A program made the position numbers and the translations under genes. The notes below the pieces were generated by a model. That model was not told where the DNA came from. It made no database searches and saw only the letters and a list, made by a program, of their open reading frames with translations. From assembly GCA_014801955.1 (NCBI GenBank), contig JAAVDE010000012.1, positions 1-64,000 of the forward strand: 64,000 nt of DNA, in the 5' to 3' direction. Shown here in pieces: positions 1-9,130 of this stretch (positions are counted from its first letter, which is position 1; the number at the start of each line of letters is the position of its first letter). Origin of the DNA: Bacteroides sp. (GTDB lineage: Bacteria; Bacteroidota; Bacteroidia; Bacteroidales; Muribaculaceae).

Positions 1-111
1 GAAAACGTTATCTGCGGCCACCTCATCCCCGCCGGTACCGGCCTGCCCGAATACGAACGCCTCGTTGTTACCTCAACCGACGACATCGAACCCCTCTTCG
101 ACGAAATCTAA
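1..111 (+). CDS. rpoC: DNA-directed RNA polymerase subunit beta' (C-terminal end only, 5' truncated by window)
   Basis: Frame 1 reads ENVICGHLIPAGTGLPEYERLVVTSTDDIEPLFDEI*, typical of the Bacteroidetes RpoC C-terminus. Confidence 0.85.
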   Translation, partial: ENVICGHLIPAGTGLPEYERLVVTSTDDIEPLFDEI

Positions 112-137
112 CCGTCGACCCTCCCCCTGCCCTCCCC

Positions 138-168
138 AATCGGCCCGGCCCTCGCCGGGCCGATTTCA
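138..168 (+). terminator. Rho-independent-like hairpin after rpoC
   Basis: atcggcccggc-cctc-gccgggccgat followed by a T-rich stretch. Confidence 0.75.
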
Positions 169-185
169 TTTAACACAAAAGAAAT

Positions 186-203
186 ATAACCAAATTTGGT
201 TAT
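186..203. promoter_or_regulatory. 18-bp perfect palindrome ATAACCAAATTTGGTTAT (putative operator)
   Basis: Exact palindrome overlapping the -33 element of the TA promoter. Confidence 0.7.
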
Positions 204-226
204 CTCAGTAAATCACACTATATTTG
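197..226 (+). promoter_or_regulatory. Bacteroidetes-type promoter TTG-N19-TATATTTG upstream of the TA operon
   Basis: TTG at 197-199, TATATTTG at 219-226, matching the TTTG/TAnnTTTG consensus. Confidence 0.7.
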
Positions 227-244
227 CACCCATAATAACTAATT

Positions 245-760
245 ATGGAATATCTGCGATTCTTAGAATATCCGTCGCTCGACGTTGGGGCAGTCATTAA
301 ATACATAATGAAACGCTCCGATACCTCCGGCATCGAACTCGCCCAGAAAAGTGGCATACCACCCCAGCGCATCAGCGACTATGCCAACAACCGCCGGCGA
401 ATAAATGCCGAAACCTCGCTCGCGCTTGAACAAGCGCTCAACATCGGGCACCGAGGCTACTTCTACCTGATTCAAACCAACCACGACATCTATACCGCAT
501 CACTTAAATGCGCCAAACAGCCGACTCCCGACCTCACCAAAATATCAAAACACATATTCTGGGACAGCGATATATCGAAAATTAACTGGCAAACGAGCCG
601 CAAGCAAATCATACAGCGCGCCTTTGAATATGGCGACGAACAAACGATTCTCGAACTTATCCGCTTCTACGGTCACTCGACCGTAGGCCAACTGCTTTCG
701 CAAATCACTGACAGACGCCTTGCCGATCGCCGCCGTCAAAACGCAGCCAAATACCTATGA
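245..760 (+). CDS. XRE-family HTH antitoxin-like protein with C-terminal DUF6922-like region
   Basis: HTH (SGIELAQKSGIPPQRISDYANNRRRINAETSLALEQAL); C-terminal ISKHIFWDSD..IIQRAFEYGDEQTILELIRFYG; overlaps the next gene by 4 nt. Confidence 0.75.
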   Translation: MEYLRFLEYPSLDVGAVIKYIMKRSDTSGIELAQKSGIPPQRISDYANNRRRINAETSLALEQALNIGHRGYFYLIQTNHDIYTASLKCAKQPTPDLTKISKHIFWDSDISKINWQTSRKQIIQRAFEYGDEQTILELIRFYGHSTVGQLLSQITDRRLADRRRQNAAKYL

Positions 761-1425
761 CTCTGCATTTCAACACCATCTCCCCTACCCTTCATACCTA
801 TCTGATGCGCCTCATGCAATGCGAATCACTTGCTTCGTTTTATCTCGCCGGAGGAACGGCGCTCTCCCTCCAGTTAGGCCACAGAAAATCTATTGACATC
901 GACCTGTTCACAAACCAAGAATACGGTACTATTAATACCCGCGCAATCTACCATGACCTGCGCAATAACTTCAGCATATGCGAAGGAATAGAATGTCTGA
1001 CCAACCGACAGATGGTCTATACCATCTATATCGGCGACACACAGGAAACTATCGTAAAACTCGACCTTTGCTACGATGAAGAACCAATTTACCCCATACT
1101 AACAGCCAACGGCATCAGAATAGCCTCCGACAAAGAGATTGCAGCCATGAAACTGTTGGCCATCGTTACGGGCAACAGACCAAAAGACTTTTGGGATCTC
1201 TACGAGCTGAATCAACACTACGAACTGCCGACCATGATAGAATGGGCGTTGAAACGTAACCCATACACGCTCTCAAAGGCCGAAATACTCGAAGCATTCA
1301 ATAAAATATGGGACTTTCCTGAACCCGAAGATATAATATGCCTCAAAAGTCGGCGATGGCCATTCATCGCCGACGAGCTCTTCGACGAAGCAAAAAAGCT
1401 ATCCGACAGCGAAACAGGTGAGTAA
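757..1425 (+). CDS. Nucleotidyltransferase AbiEii/AbiGii toxin family protein
   Basis: FYLAGGTALSLQLGHRKSIDIDLFTN motif, coupled to the upstream antitoxin-like gene. Confidence 0.85.
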   Translation: MTLHFNTISPTLHTYLMRLMQCESLASFYLAGGTALSLQLGHRKSIDIDLFTNQEYGTINTRAIYHDLRNNFSICEGIECLTNRQMVYTIYIGDTQETIVKLDLCYDEEPIYPILTANGIRIASDKEIAAMKLLAIVTGNRPKDFWDLYELNQHYELPTMIEWALKRNPYTLSKAEILEAFNKIWDFPEPEDIICLKSRRWPFIADELFDEAKKLSDSETGE

Positions 1426-1429
1426 TAAG

Positions 1430-1464
1430 AACCGCTCCGCGACCGGGAGGTTGCGGAGCGGTTT
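1430..1464 (+). terminator. Hairpin between convergent TA toxin and galE (possibly bidirectional)
   Basis: AACCGCTCCGC-N12-GCGGAGCGGTT. Confidence 0.65.
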
Positions 1465-1488
1465 GCAAAGGGGGGATTGCTCGGGGGA

Positions 1489-2526
1489 TTACATGATGCC
1501 GCGCTCGCGGAGCTTGCACTGCCAAGCCCAGGCGCTACGCATGGTGTCGGCCAGGGGGGTGTCGGCCTTCCAGCCGAGAACCTCGTTGGCGTGGGCGGGA
1601 TTGCCCCATACTTTTTCGATGTCGCCGGCGCGACGGCCAACGATCTTATAGGGAACCTTAACGCCGGTAGCGCTTTCGAACGTGTTGATGAGTTCGAGAA
1701 CGCTGACGCCGTTGCCGGTGCCGAGGTTGAAGATTTCGATTTTCGGCGATTCGGGAACTTCGAGCATGCGGTCCATAGCCTTGACGTGGGCCTTGGCCAG
1801 GTCAACGACGTTGATGAAGTCGCGGATGCAGGAGCCGTCGGGGGTGGGATAGTCGTTGCCGAACACGCTCAGTTCCTTGCGGATGCCGATGGCGGTCTGA
1901 GTGATGTAGGGGATGAGGTTCTGGGGAACACCGTTGGGCAGTTCGCCGATTTCAGCGCTGGGGTGAGCGCCAACGGGGTTGAAGTAGCGGAGAATAACGC
2001 TCTTGAAGTCGGCGCCGGCGTTGATAACGTCGGTGATGACTTCTTCGCTGATCTGCTTGGTGTTGCCGTAGGGCGAGGTGGCTTTCTTGATGGGAGCCTG
2101 CTCGGTCACGGGGTTTTCGTCGGGTTCGCCATAAACGGTGCAGGAGCTGGAGAACACGATGCCCTTCACGCCGAACTCAGCCATGCAGTCGAGCAGGTTC
2201 ATCAGAGTGTTGAGGTTGTTGCGGTAGTAGAGAACGGGCTTTTCCATGCTTTCGCCAACGGCCTTGGAGGCGGCGAAGTTGATGATGCCCTTGATTCCGG
2301 GGAATGCCTGGAAGATAGTGCGCAGAACGGTCATGTCGCAGCAGTCGCCCTTGATGAATGCGGGGCGGATGCCGGAGATTTTCTCGATGCCGTCGAGAAC
2401 GTTTTCGTTCGAGTTGGAAAGATTGTCGATAATAACGACGTCATAGCCGGCGGCCTGCAGTTCAACAGTGGTGTGCGAACCGATATAGCCGGTTCCGCCG
2501 GTAACAAGGATGGTGCCTTTGCTCAT
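1489..2526 (-). CDS. galE: UDP-glucose 4-epimerase
   Basis: MSKGTILVTGGTGYIGSHTTVEL...; start trimmed relative to the ORF track. Confidence 0.95.
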   Translation of the reverse strand: MSKGTILVTGGTGYIGSHTTVELQAAGYDVVIIDNLSNSNENVLDGIEKISGIRPAFIKGDCCDMTVLRTIFQAFPGIKGIINFAASKAVGESMEKPVLYYRNNLNTLMNLLDCMAEFGVKGIVFSSSCTVYGEPDENPVTEQAPIKKATSPYGNTKQISEEVITDVINAGADFKSVILRYFNPVGAHPSAEIGELPNGVPQNLIPYITQTAIGIRKELSVFGNDYPTPDGSCIRDFINVVDLAKAHVKAMDRMLEVPESPKIEIFNLGTGNGVSVLELINTFESATGVKVPYKIVGRRAGDIEKVWGNPAHANEVLGWKADTPLADTMRSAWAWQCKLRERGIM

Positions 2527-2647
2527 GATAATGAAAGAAGTATGATGAATGTTTATTGGTTTTATAGGCGCAAATTTAACGAATAAAACGCAAAAATGAA
2601 AAAATATTTTAAGAGATTTCGTAACTTTGCAGAAAATATTGAAATCT

Positions 2648-4069
2648 ATGGCAAGGAAACGCAAAGAGCTGCCCGTTCTGGAGGGCATTGAAATCACCGG
2701 CGTGGCAGCCGAGGGCAACGCCCTGGCGCGCGTCGATAATATGGTCGTGTTTATCCCCTATGGCGCTCCCGGCGACGTTGCAACGGTTCGCCTGACCCGC
2801 AAAAAGCACTCCTACGCCGAGGGGCGCATCGAGCGGCTGGAAAAGCCGTCGGAGCTGCGCTGCGAGCCGCGGTGCGCTCACTTCGGGCTGTGTGGCGGCT
2901 GCCGCTGGCAGCACCTGCCCTATGATTTTCAGCTTCAGTGCAAGCGCCAGCAGGTTGTTGACTGCCTGGACCGCATAGCCAAGGTGCCCCACCCCGAGGT
3001 TCTTCCCGCCCTGGGCTCGGAGCAGATCTGGGACTATCGCAACAAGATGGAATATACCTTCTCGGCCAAACTCTGGCTAACGCCGGAGCAGATGGCCTCG
3101 GGGGAGGAGTTTGCCGACCGCCGCGCCGCAGGGTTCCATATTCCGGGCGCGTTCGACAAGGTGCTGCCCATTGACTACTGCCACCTTCAGGACGCCGGCA
3201 TTGGCAACGAGCTGCGCAACTTCGTTAAAGACTTCGGCAAGGAGAATGACCTTAGCTTCTATGACCTGCGCGCAAATTCCGGGCTGCTGCGCACTCTGAT
3301 GATACGCACCGCATCGACCGGCGAGGTTATGGCGCTGATGAGCTTCGGCGACGACGATCCCGAGGCCATCGAAAAGGTTATGGGTGCCATTGCCGCCAAG
3401 TTCGGCGACCGCATAACGTCGCTGCTTTATGTCGTTAACCTGAAGGCGAACGACACGTTCGGCGACCTGGAGGTCCACACCTATGCCGGCAAGCCCTACA
3501 TTGAAGAGGAAATGGAGGGTCTGCGCTTCCGCGTAGGGCCGAAATCGTTCTACCAGACCAACTCCCGCCAGGCCTACCGCCTCTATTCGGTTGCGCGCGA
3601 GCTGGCCGACCTCAAGGGCGACGAGCTGGTCTATGACCTCTACACCGGCACCGGCACCATAGCAAACTTCGTTGCGCGACGCGCCCGCCGGGTTGTCGGC
3701 ATCGAATACGTTCCCGAAGCCATTGAGGACGCAAAGGTGAACTCAGCGGTCAACGGCATCGACAACACCCTGTTCTATGCCGGCGACATGAAAGACATTC
3801 TGACTGCCGATTTTATTGAACAGCATGGCCGCCCGGACGTGATGATTGTTGACCCGCCGCGCGCCGGCATGCACGAGGACGTTACCAACGTTATCCTGGC
3901 CGCCGAGCCGCGCCGAATCGTCTACGTCAGCTGCAATCCGGCCACCCAGGCGCGCGACCTTGCGCTGCTGAACGCCAAATATGACATCACGGCGGTGCAG
4001 CCTGTCGACATGTTCCCCCACACGGCCCACATCGAGAACGTCGTGGCCCTGACCCTGCGCCAAAGCTGA
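2648..4069 (+). CDS. rlmD: 23S rRNA (uracil-5-)-methyltransferase RumA/RlmD family
   Basis: TRAM-like N-terminus, CGGCRWQHL cysteine cluster, IVDPPRAG, VYVSCNPATQARDL. Confidence 0.9.
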   Translation: MARKRKELPVLEGIEITGVAAEGNALARVDNMVVFIPYGAPGDVATVRLTRKKHSYAEGRIERLEKPSELRCEPRCAHFGLCGGCRWQHLPYDFQLQCKRQQVVDCLDRIAKVPHPEVLPALGSEQIWDYRNKMEYTFSAKLWLTPEQMASGEEFADRRAAGFHIPGAFDKVLPIDYCHLQDAGIGNELRNFVKDFGKENDLSFYDLRANSGLLRTLMIRTASTGEVMALMSFGDDDPEAIEKVMGAIAAKFGDRITSLLYVVNLKANDTFGDLEVHTYAGKPYIEEEMEGLRFRVGPKSFYQTNSRQAYRLYSVARELADLKGDELVYDLYTGTGTIANFVARRARRVVGIEYVPEAIEDAKVNSAVNGIDNTLFYAGDMKDILTADFIEQHGRPDVMIVDPPRAGMHEDVTNVILAAEPRRIVYVSCNPATQARDLALLNAKYDITAVQPVDMFPHTAHIENVVALTLRQS

Positions 4070-4080
4070 GGTTGCACCAA

Positions 4081-4554
4081 TCACCGACGGCGAACAACGT
4101 AGAGAACCCGCGATTTTACCTTATAGGCCGACGAACGGCGACGTTTCGGCGCCTCGGAGCGATAGTAGTGAAACGCATTGTTGCGGTCCCAGCTGCTAAC
4201 GCTGACGGCGCGCGTTTCGCCCGCCGGGACGTCAATGGCCAGCTCATGGGAGGCACGATGAAGCTGCCGCCCCTCCATGTCGTAGTATTCAAACTCCAGG
4301 CCGATGCCGGCAACGCCGAGCGAATCGAGGTTGGTAACGAAAAAAGTCTCGCGGAGCGAGGAGTTCGGTTTATCGTAGCCCGAGCAGCGGATGGAGCCGG
4401 GGCGGATAGTGTCGAACGGCTCAACCGGCGCCTCGGCCGGCATTTCCGCCTCCGCGCGGGTGCGCGTCAGCTTCGAGGGTCCCGACTTCCGGCGCTTGGC
4501 GTCGGCGCCGAAACAGAGCAGCAGGCAAATGGCGATAAATAGCGTGCGTTTCAT
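4081..4554 (-). CDS. Hypothetical exported protein
   Basis: Signal peptide MKRTLFIAICLLLCFGADA; overlaps the upstream ORF by 4 nt in an operon. Confidence 0.7.
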   Translation of the reverse strand: MKRTLFIAICLLLCFGADAKRRKSGPSKLTRTRAEAEMPAEAPVEPFDTIRPGSIRCSGYDKPNSSLRETFFVTNLDSLGVAGIGLEFEYYDMEGRQLHRASHELAIDVPAGETRAVSVSSWDRNNAFHYYRSEAPKRRRSSAYKVKSRVLYVVRRR

Positions 4555-5150
4555 AGATATATCGGCGAAAGCGGATGGCCGTCGGTTGCCGGAGCGACCT
4601 TAACGGCGCCCGAAAGCCCGTCGGGCCGCGACTTCTGCGGCTCAATAACGCGGCGATACATGTAGGGCAACAGCCGGAACACGTTGACTTTCAGCAAAAA
4701 CTTGAATGGTTCGATTGTCATGGTCGAGGCGTCGGCATTAAGCGTCAGAGTGAATCCGCGCGGAACGCTCAGGCCCGACCGACGGGCAAAGTCGCTATAA
4801 AGGCGGGCCTCATAAACGCCCGGCTTCGGAGTGGGCTGCAGATGGCCGATAACTGTTCCGGGGCGGACGGAGCGATAGGGCGAGCGCACCATGACCATAC
4901 GCAGCCGCGCCGGCGCGATTTTGGTCGACGGTTCCGCCCGCTCAACGGCAAAGAGAGCGCCGCCGTCGGTCATCTGCCATAATCCCTCAATCGGGCAGAG
5001 CGGCAAAGCCCCCAAACGCCGCGCAACCGAATCGGCCGACTCATAGCCGGAAACGATTGCCGACACTCCGGGAAGAGATTTCAGGAAGTCAGCCCCCGAA
5101 AGGGCGAGCGAGGCGGCGCCGAGAAGCAAGGAGGTGAGCAGCCGTTTCAT
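4551..5150 (-). CDS. Hypothetical exported protein
   Basis: Signal peptide MKRLLTSLLLGAASLALSGA; translationally overlapping neighbours. Confidence 0.7.
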   Translation of the reverse strand: MKRLLTSLLLGAASLALSGADFLKSLPGVSAIVSGYESADSVARRLGALPLCPIEGLWQMTDGGALFAVERAEPSTKIAPARLRMVMVRSPYRSVRPGTVIGHLQPTPKPGVYEARLYSDFARRSGLSVPRGFTLTLNADASTMTIEPFKFLLKVNVFRLLPYMYRRVIEPQKSRPDGLSGAVKVAPATDGHPLSPIYL

Positions 5151-5857
5151 TGAAAAGCGGCGTTAGCAGCCGCGAGCTTCTGAAGGTCGCCGACGTCGTG
5201 CCATCGGTAGCCGGTGAGCGAACAGCCGTAGATCGGCTCCACTGCAGCCGCAGCGACATAAAAGGGAGTCAGCGAGAACACGTCGGAGTCAATCGAGCGG
5301 GAATAGCGCTCGAGCAGGGGAAATATGTCGGGAGAAACGACGTGGATGCCGTTAAAAGCCCGGCGCAGCCCCTCGGCGCAGCCGCGCGTTTCGCCGGAGC
5401 GTTCGTTAACCCAGCCGCGCAGCCTCATATCGTCGGGGTTGAAAATCAGGCGGCGCGACGAATCGCGGTCGGCAACGAGCAGCTTCGCTATGCCGCGCGG
5501 TTCCAGGCGCGTCAGGTCCAGGTCGGTGCAGATGTCGGCGTTATGGAGCAGAATCGGCTCGTTGCCGGCGAGCATGTCGCGCGCGGCGAGCAGACCTCCG
5601 CCGGTGTCGAGCAGCCGCCGGCGCTCGTCGGCAATGCGAATGTTCAGACCAAAGTCATTTGCCTCCAGATAGTCGATAATCTGCTCGGCGAGATAATGCA
5701 CGTTAACAACCACATCGCGGATTCCCGCGGCTCTGACGGCCTCGAGAACGCGCCCGAGCATCGGCTTGCCTGCGACCTCGACCAGCGCCTTGGGCTTGGT
5801 CAGGGTCAGCGGCCTGAGGCGCGTGCCCTCGCCGGCGGCAAAAATCATTGCCTTCAT
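5147..5857 (-). CDS. NTP_transferase-family nucleotidyltransferase (MurU-like)
   Basis: MKAMIFAAGEGTRLRPLTLTKPKALVEVAGKPM. Confidence 0.85.
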   Translation of the reverse strand: MKAMIFAAGEGTRLRPLTLTKPKALVEVAGKPMLGRVLEAVRAAGIRDVVVNVHYLAEQIIDYLEANDFGLNIRIADERRRLLDTGGGLLAARDMLAGNEPILLHNADICTDLDLTRLEPRGIAKLLVADRDSSRRLIFNPDDMRLRGWVNERSGETRGCAEGLRRAFNGIHVVSPDIFPLLERYSRSIDSDVFSLTPFYVAAAAVEPIYGCSLTGYRWHDVGDLQKLAAANAAFQ

Positions 5858-6246
5858 CGGCGTTCGCGATGATAGAGGTTCACTCCGATCTGCGAGCCGT
5901 AGCGCTCGGCCAGGTGGCGCGCCATCGCCTCGGCTGAATAGACCGAGCGATGCTGGCCGCCGGTGCAGCCAAAGGCTACCTGAAGGTCAGAGAAGCCGCG
6001 GCTGATATAGCGGTCGACCGACGCGTCGACGAGCGCATAGCAATGGTCGAGAAACTGAAGAATCTCGCCGTCGTCCTCGAGGAACTCGCGCACCGGTGCA
6101 TCGCGGCCGTCGAGCTGCTTATAGGGCTCGTAACGGCCGGGATTATGGATTGCGCGACAGTCAAAAACATAGCCGCCGCCATTGCCCGAAGCATCTTCGG
6201 GAAGGCCGCGGCGATAGGAAAACGACAGAACGGTAACGGTTAGCAT
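5854..6246 (-). CDS. Stand-alone RapZ C-terminal-domain protein
   Basis: SFSYRRGLP...VFDCRAIHNPGRY...VAFGCTGGQHRSVYSAEAMARHL. Confidence 0.85.
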   Translation of the reverse strand: MLTVTVLSFSYRRGLPEDASGNGGGYVFDCRAIHNPGRYEPYKQLDGRDAPVREFLEDDGEILQFLDHCYALVDASVDRYISRGFSDLQVAFGCTGGQHRSVYSAEAMARHLAERYGSQIGVNLYHRERR

Positions 6247-8981
6247 TACAGACGGACTTTGCGACCGTTAACGACATAGACGCCGTGGCGCGGAGTGGCC
6301 ACGCGGCGACCCCACAGGTCATAGGCGCGGGGAGCGGCAGGCTTTTTGTCGGCGTTGAGCTCAACAATGCCTGTTTGGGTGAAGTCAACGGTAATTGTTT
6401 TAGTTTCGGGATTAACAGAGAGCAGGGGCTTTTCATTTTCCTGCTCAACGCCGGCTGCGGGCGTAACGGTGATGATGTCATCGGTAACGGCAGTGCCTTT
6501 GTCGAGGAAGAAAACGCCGTTGTTATAAACGGTTGCCAGGCCGCGGTTGGCGGGGCTGTTGAGGGTCACTTTGGTGTCGTTGATAACGAGCGGAGCAGTG
6601 TTGCCGACAACCTTAACAGTCCATAGGTCGTAGTCTGCGAGACGGGCGTCGCTAACGCGGTTAAAGAAGTGAGGGTCGTTCTTGGCATAGCTGCGGCCGA
6701 TAACATCGGTTATGCCATCGTTGGTAAACGCAAAGAAATACTTAACGTTAAACGCACCGGCAACCGTTGAGCTGGCGGCGATGGGCAGGTTAAAGGGCTC
6801 GCGGACGGCATAGATATATTCGCTGACCTCAAAGCCGTTGAGCGTGCGCATGTAGTGCGCGCCATTTTCGGCGTTGATATAAATCCAGTTTTTGGGGCTC
6901 GGCTCGGGGTTGGCAACGTAGCGCATGGCATAGGAGTTCTGGCCGTTCTGGAGCGTCATTTCGTCGAGATTGGTAACCGACTTGCCGTCGTCGGCGCGGG
7001 TGATTTCATACCAGCCGGAGGTGTCGGGAACGCTGTTTCCATCGAGAAAGGTTCCGTCGAAAAGGGTAATGGCCCACGCGCAGCCAACGTCATTGCCGTC
7101 GGGGGTTTGGCTGCTATACCAGTTATAGACCGGCAGACCGGAAAGAGAGGTCTGATTGAGCTGAGAGTTGCCGGTATAGATAACGAATGCACCGGCATTG
7201 TTGGAACTGCCTATCGAGAAGCCGCGCTCGGGAGCTTCGGCCTGAACCGACATCTGGGTGTTGAAGGTGGCAGTGGGGTTGATATACAGGCCATTGCCGC
7301 TAACGATGTTGAAGGTGTTGTCGCCGCGGTCTTCGAAGCGCCAGATGTTATTGCCGGTGGTTGAGGCGCCGAGGGCGTCGCCGCCAACCAGCATCGAGCC
7401 GGAAACGGTTAGCGGGCGCGAATTGCGAACGCTCGCAAGGCTATACCAAACCGGGGCGTCGGCGGTAGAGGCCAGCGGCATGTTAAGGTCGGAGCGGGCG
7501 GCGCCGACAACTGCGTTAAGCGCTGCGGCGGCAGTATTCGCCTCGGCGGCGGAAAGATTTTCGGCAGCCAACGCGGCAACGGCGGCATCGATGGCTTCGC
7601 TGATTGCTGCGCGGTGTGATTCCTTGACCTGGCCGGGCTGAGTACCGTAGTCGATGCGCAGAGCTTCGGTCAGGGCGTTGCCTACGGTGCGGCGGGCTGC
7701 GCGTCGGGTATAAACGGCCTCATATTCGCTCATCGAAACGGGGCTGACGCCGTCGATATGCTTGGCCAGTTCGTTGGCCATAACAACGTAGCCGCGACCG
7801 CTGACGTAGTTTGTGTTCATGATGTTCTGCGCGAGGTTCTCATGCAGAGGATTGTAGATGTCAACGTAGGTCGCGCCTTTTTCGGCAGCGATAGTCTGCA
7901 GTTTGGCGTTGAACGCGGTTCTAACGGCATCTTGCTCGGAGTTGGTCGAGGGAGTCAGCGAAACGACGTAGATGTCGGCCTCGGGCGCCTGAGCCTTGGC
8001 TTCGTCAACAACGAGGCGGTAGTTATTCTCGTCCTGACCGCCAACACCGTAGAACAGGAAGATTTTCGACGGTTTATGCTGCTGGTTCTGCAGAGCGGTG
8101 CGAACGATGTTGCGGGCAACGGGCAGAGTAACGCCGCCCCAGCCCCACATCAGGCCGCGGTCCTTGACCTTGTTGGAGCGGAGAAGTTCATGCCATTCGC
8201 CGCCATGAATGGTTTCGTCGCCGAAAAAGAGCACGTCGCCCTCGCTGACGGGATAGTAGGGAAACTGCTCGACGCGGGCACCGTTGGAGTTATTGCCGGC
8301 GCCGGCGGGATCCTGAGTGGCAATCTGGTCGGGATAGACGGTTTCGTAGCCAACGAGGTCCTGGATGTGGTGACACCAGGCCGAGTAGCCGATGGGGCGC
8401 GGATGCAGACCGTCATAGCTCCAGGTTCCGTTGCCGTTGATGGGAGCGCAAACGTCAGAGAGGTTCACAAGATGGATTTTCGGGTCATTAGCCTCGCTGA
8501 CAAACCGGGCGACCAGAGCGTTGCAGAGCTCATAGTCGGGTTTGGCGTTCGACGAGCGCGGAAGAATCGTTTGAAGGTAGATTTCGGTTTCGGGCGACTC
8601 CATGCGCACGCGCTGCGCAATAATCTGAATGTCGCGGGCGGTCTTGGCGTAGGCGGTGCCCGACGAAATATCATTGGTGCCGATCATAACGAACAGCTTG
8701 GCCGGTTTGGCATCGATGTAGCTTTCGAGGTTTTCGAGCAGCTCGGTGGCGAAGCCGCCGGAGTTGCCGCGGCCAACAACATCCTGATGCGAGCCGAAGG
8801 CTTCGAACCAGGAGTGCATGTTCGTGATCGAGTTGCCGGCAAACACGGTCTGACCCGGAACGGTCGGCGTTGCCTGAAACGAATCATAGCGGTGCTGGCG
8901 GAAAGGCGCGTCGGCCATCGCCGTTAGCGAAGCGCACAGGCCGAGCACTGCTGCGAGAGAGCGTAGAAATTTCATGGTCAA
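6246..8981 (-). CDS. Secreted tandem SGNH/GDSL hydrolase with C-terminal sorting-like tail
   Basis: FAGNSITN..GTNDI..DGLHP SGNH blocks, second degenerate SGNH repeat, C-terminal AYDLWGRRVATPRHGVYVVNGRKVRL. Confidence 0.8.
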   Translation of the reverse strand: MTMKFLRSLAAVLGLCASLTAMADAPFRQHRYDSFQATPTVPGQTVFAGNSITNMHSWFEAFGSHQDVVGRGNSGGFATELLENLESYIDAKPAKLFVMIGTNDISSGTAYAKTARDIQIIAQRVRMESPETEIYLQTILPRSSNAKPDYELCNALVARFVSEANDPKIHLVNLSDVCAPINGNGTWSYDGLHPRPIGYSAWCHHIQDLVGYETVYPDQIATQDPAGAGNNSNGARVEQFPYYPVSEGDVLFFGDETIHGGEWHELLRSNKVKDRGLMWGWGGVTLPVARNIVRTALQNQQHKPSKIFLFYGVGGQDENNYRLVVDEAKAQAPEADIYVVSLTPSTNSEQDAVRTAFNAKLQTIAAEKGATYVDIYNPLHENLAQNIMNTNYVSGRGYVVMANELAKHIDGVSPVSMSEYEAVYTRRAARRTVGNALTEALRIDYGTQPGQVKESHRAAISEAIDAAVAALAAENLSAAEANTAAAALNAVVGAARSDLNMPLASTADAPVWYSLASVRNSRPLTVSGSMLVGGDALGASTTGNNIWRFEDRGDNTFNIVSGNGLYINPTATFNTQMSVQAEAPERGFSIGSSNNAGAFVIYTGNSQLNQTSLSGLPVYNWYSSQTPDGNDVGCAWAITLFDGTFLDGNSVPDTSGWYEITRADDGKSVTNLDEMTLQNGQNSYAMRYVANPEPSPKNWIYINAENGAHYMRTLNGFEVSEYIYAVREPFNLPIAASSTVAGAFNVKYFFAFTNDGITDVIGRSYAKNDPHFFNRVSDARLADYDLWTVKVVGNTAPLVINDTKVTLNSPANRGLATVYNNGVFFLDKGTAVTDDIITVTPAAGVEQENEKPLLSVNPETKTITVDFTQTGIVELNADKKPAAPRAYDLWGRRVATPRHGVYVVNGRKVRL

Positions 8982-9057
8982 AAGTTAGAAATGATTGATA
9001 TTTAAGTGCAAAAATAGCGAATTTCGCCGAAATATGCAAATTTCATTTCCCAAATAG

Positions 9058-9106
9058 CAAAAAAGAGGCGAGGCCGCGCCCCGCAGATTCGGGATGCAGC
9101 CTCGCT
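9058..9106 (-). terminator. Rho-independent terminator downstream of the OmpA-family gene
   Basis: GCGAGGC...GCCTCGC stem with T-run on the minus strand. Confidence 0.75.
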
Positions 9107-9130
9107 TGGAGTTTTCGGTTAAGGTTGAGA

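Noticed and set aside
1477-2586. 369-aa + strand ORF opposite galE
   Set aside because: Antisense shadow of a well-supported galE; composition (Gly/Val/Asp-rich) typical of high-GC mirror frames
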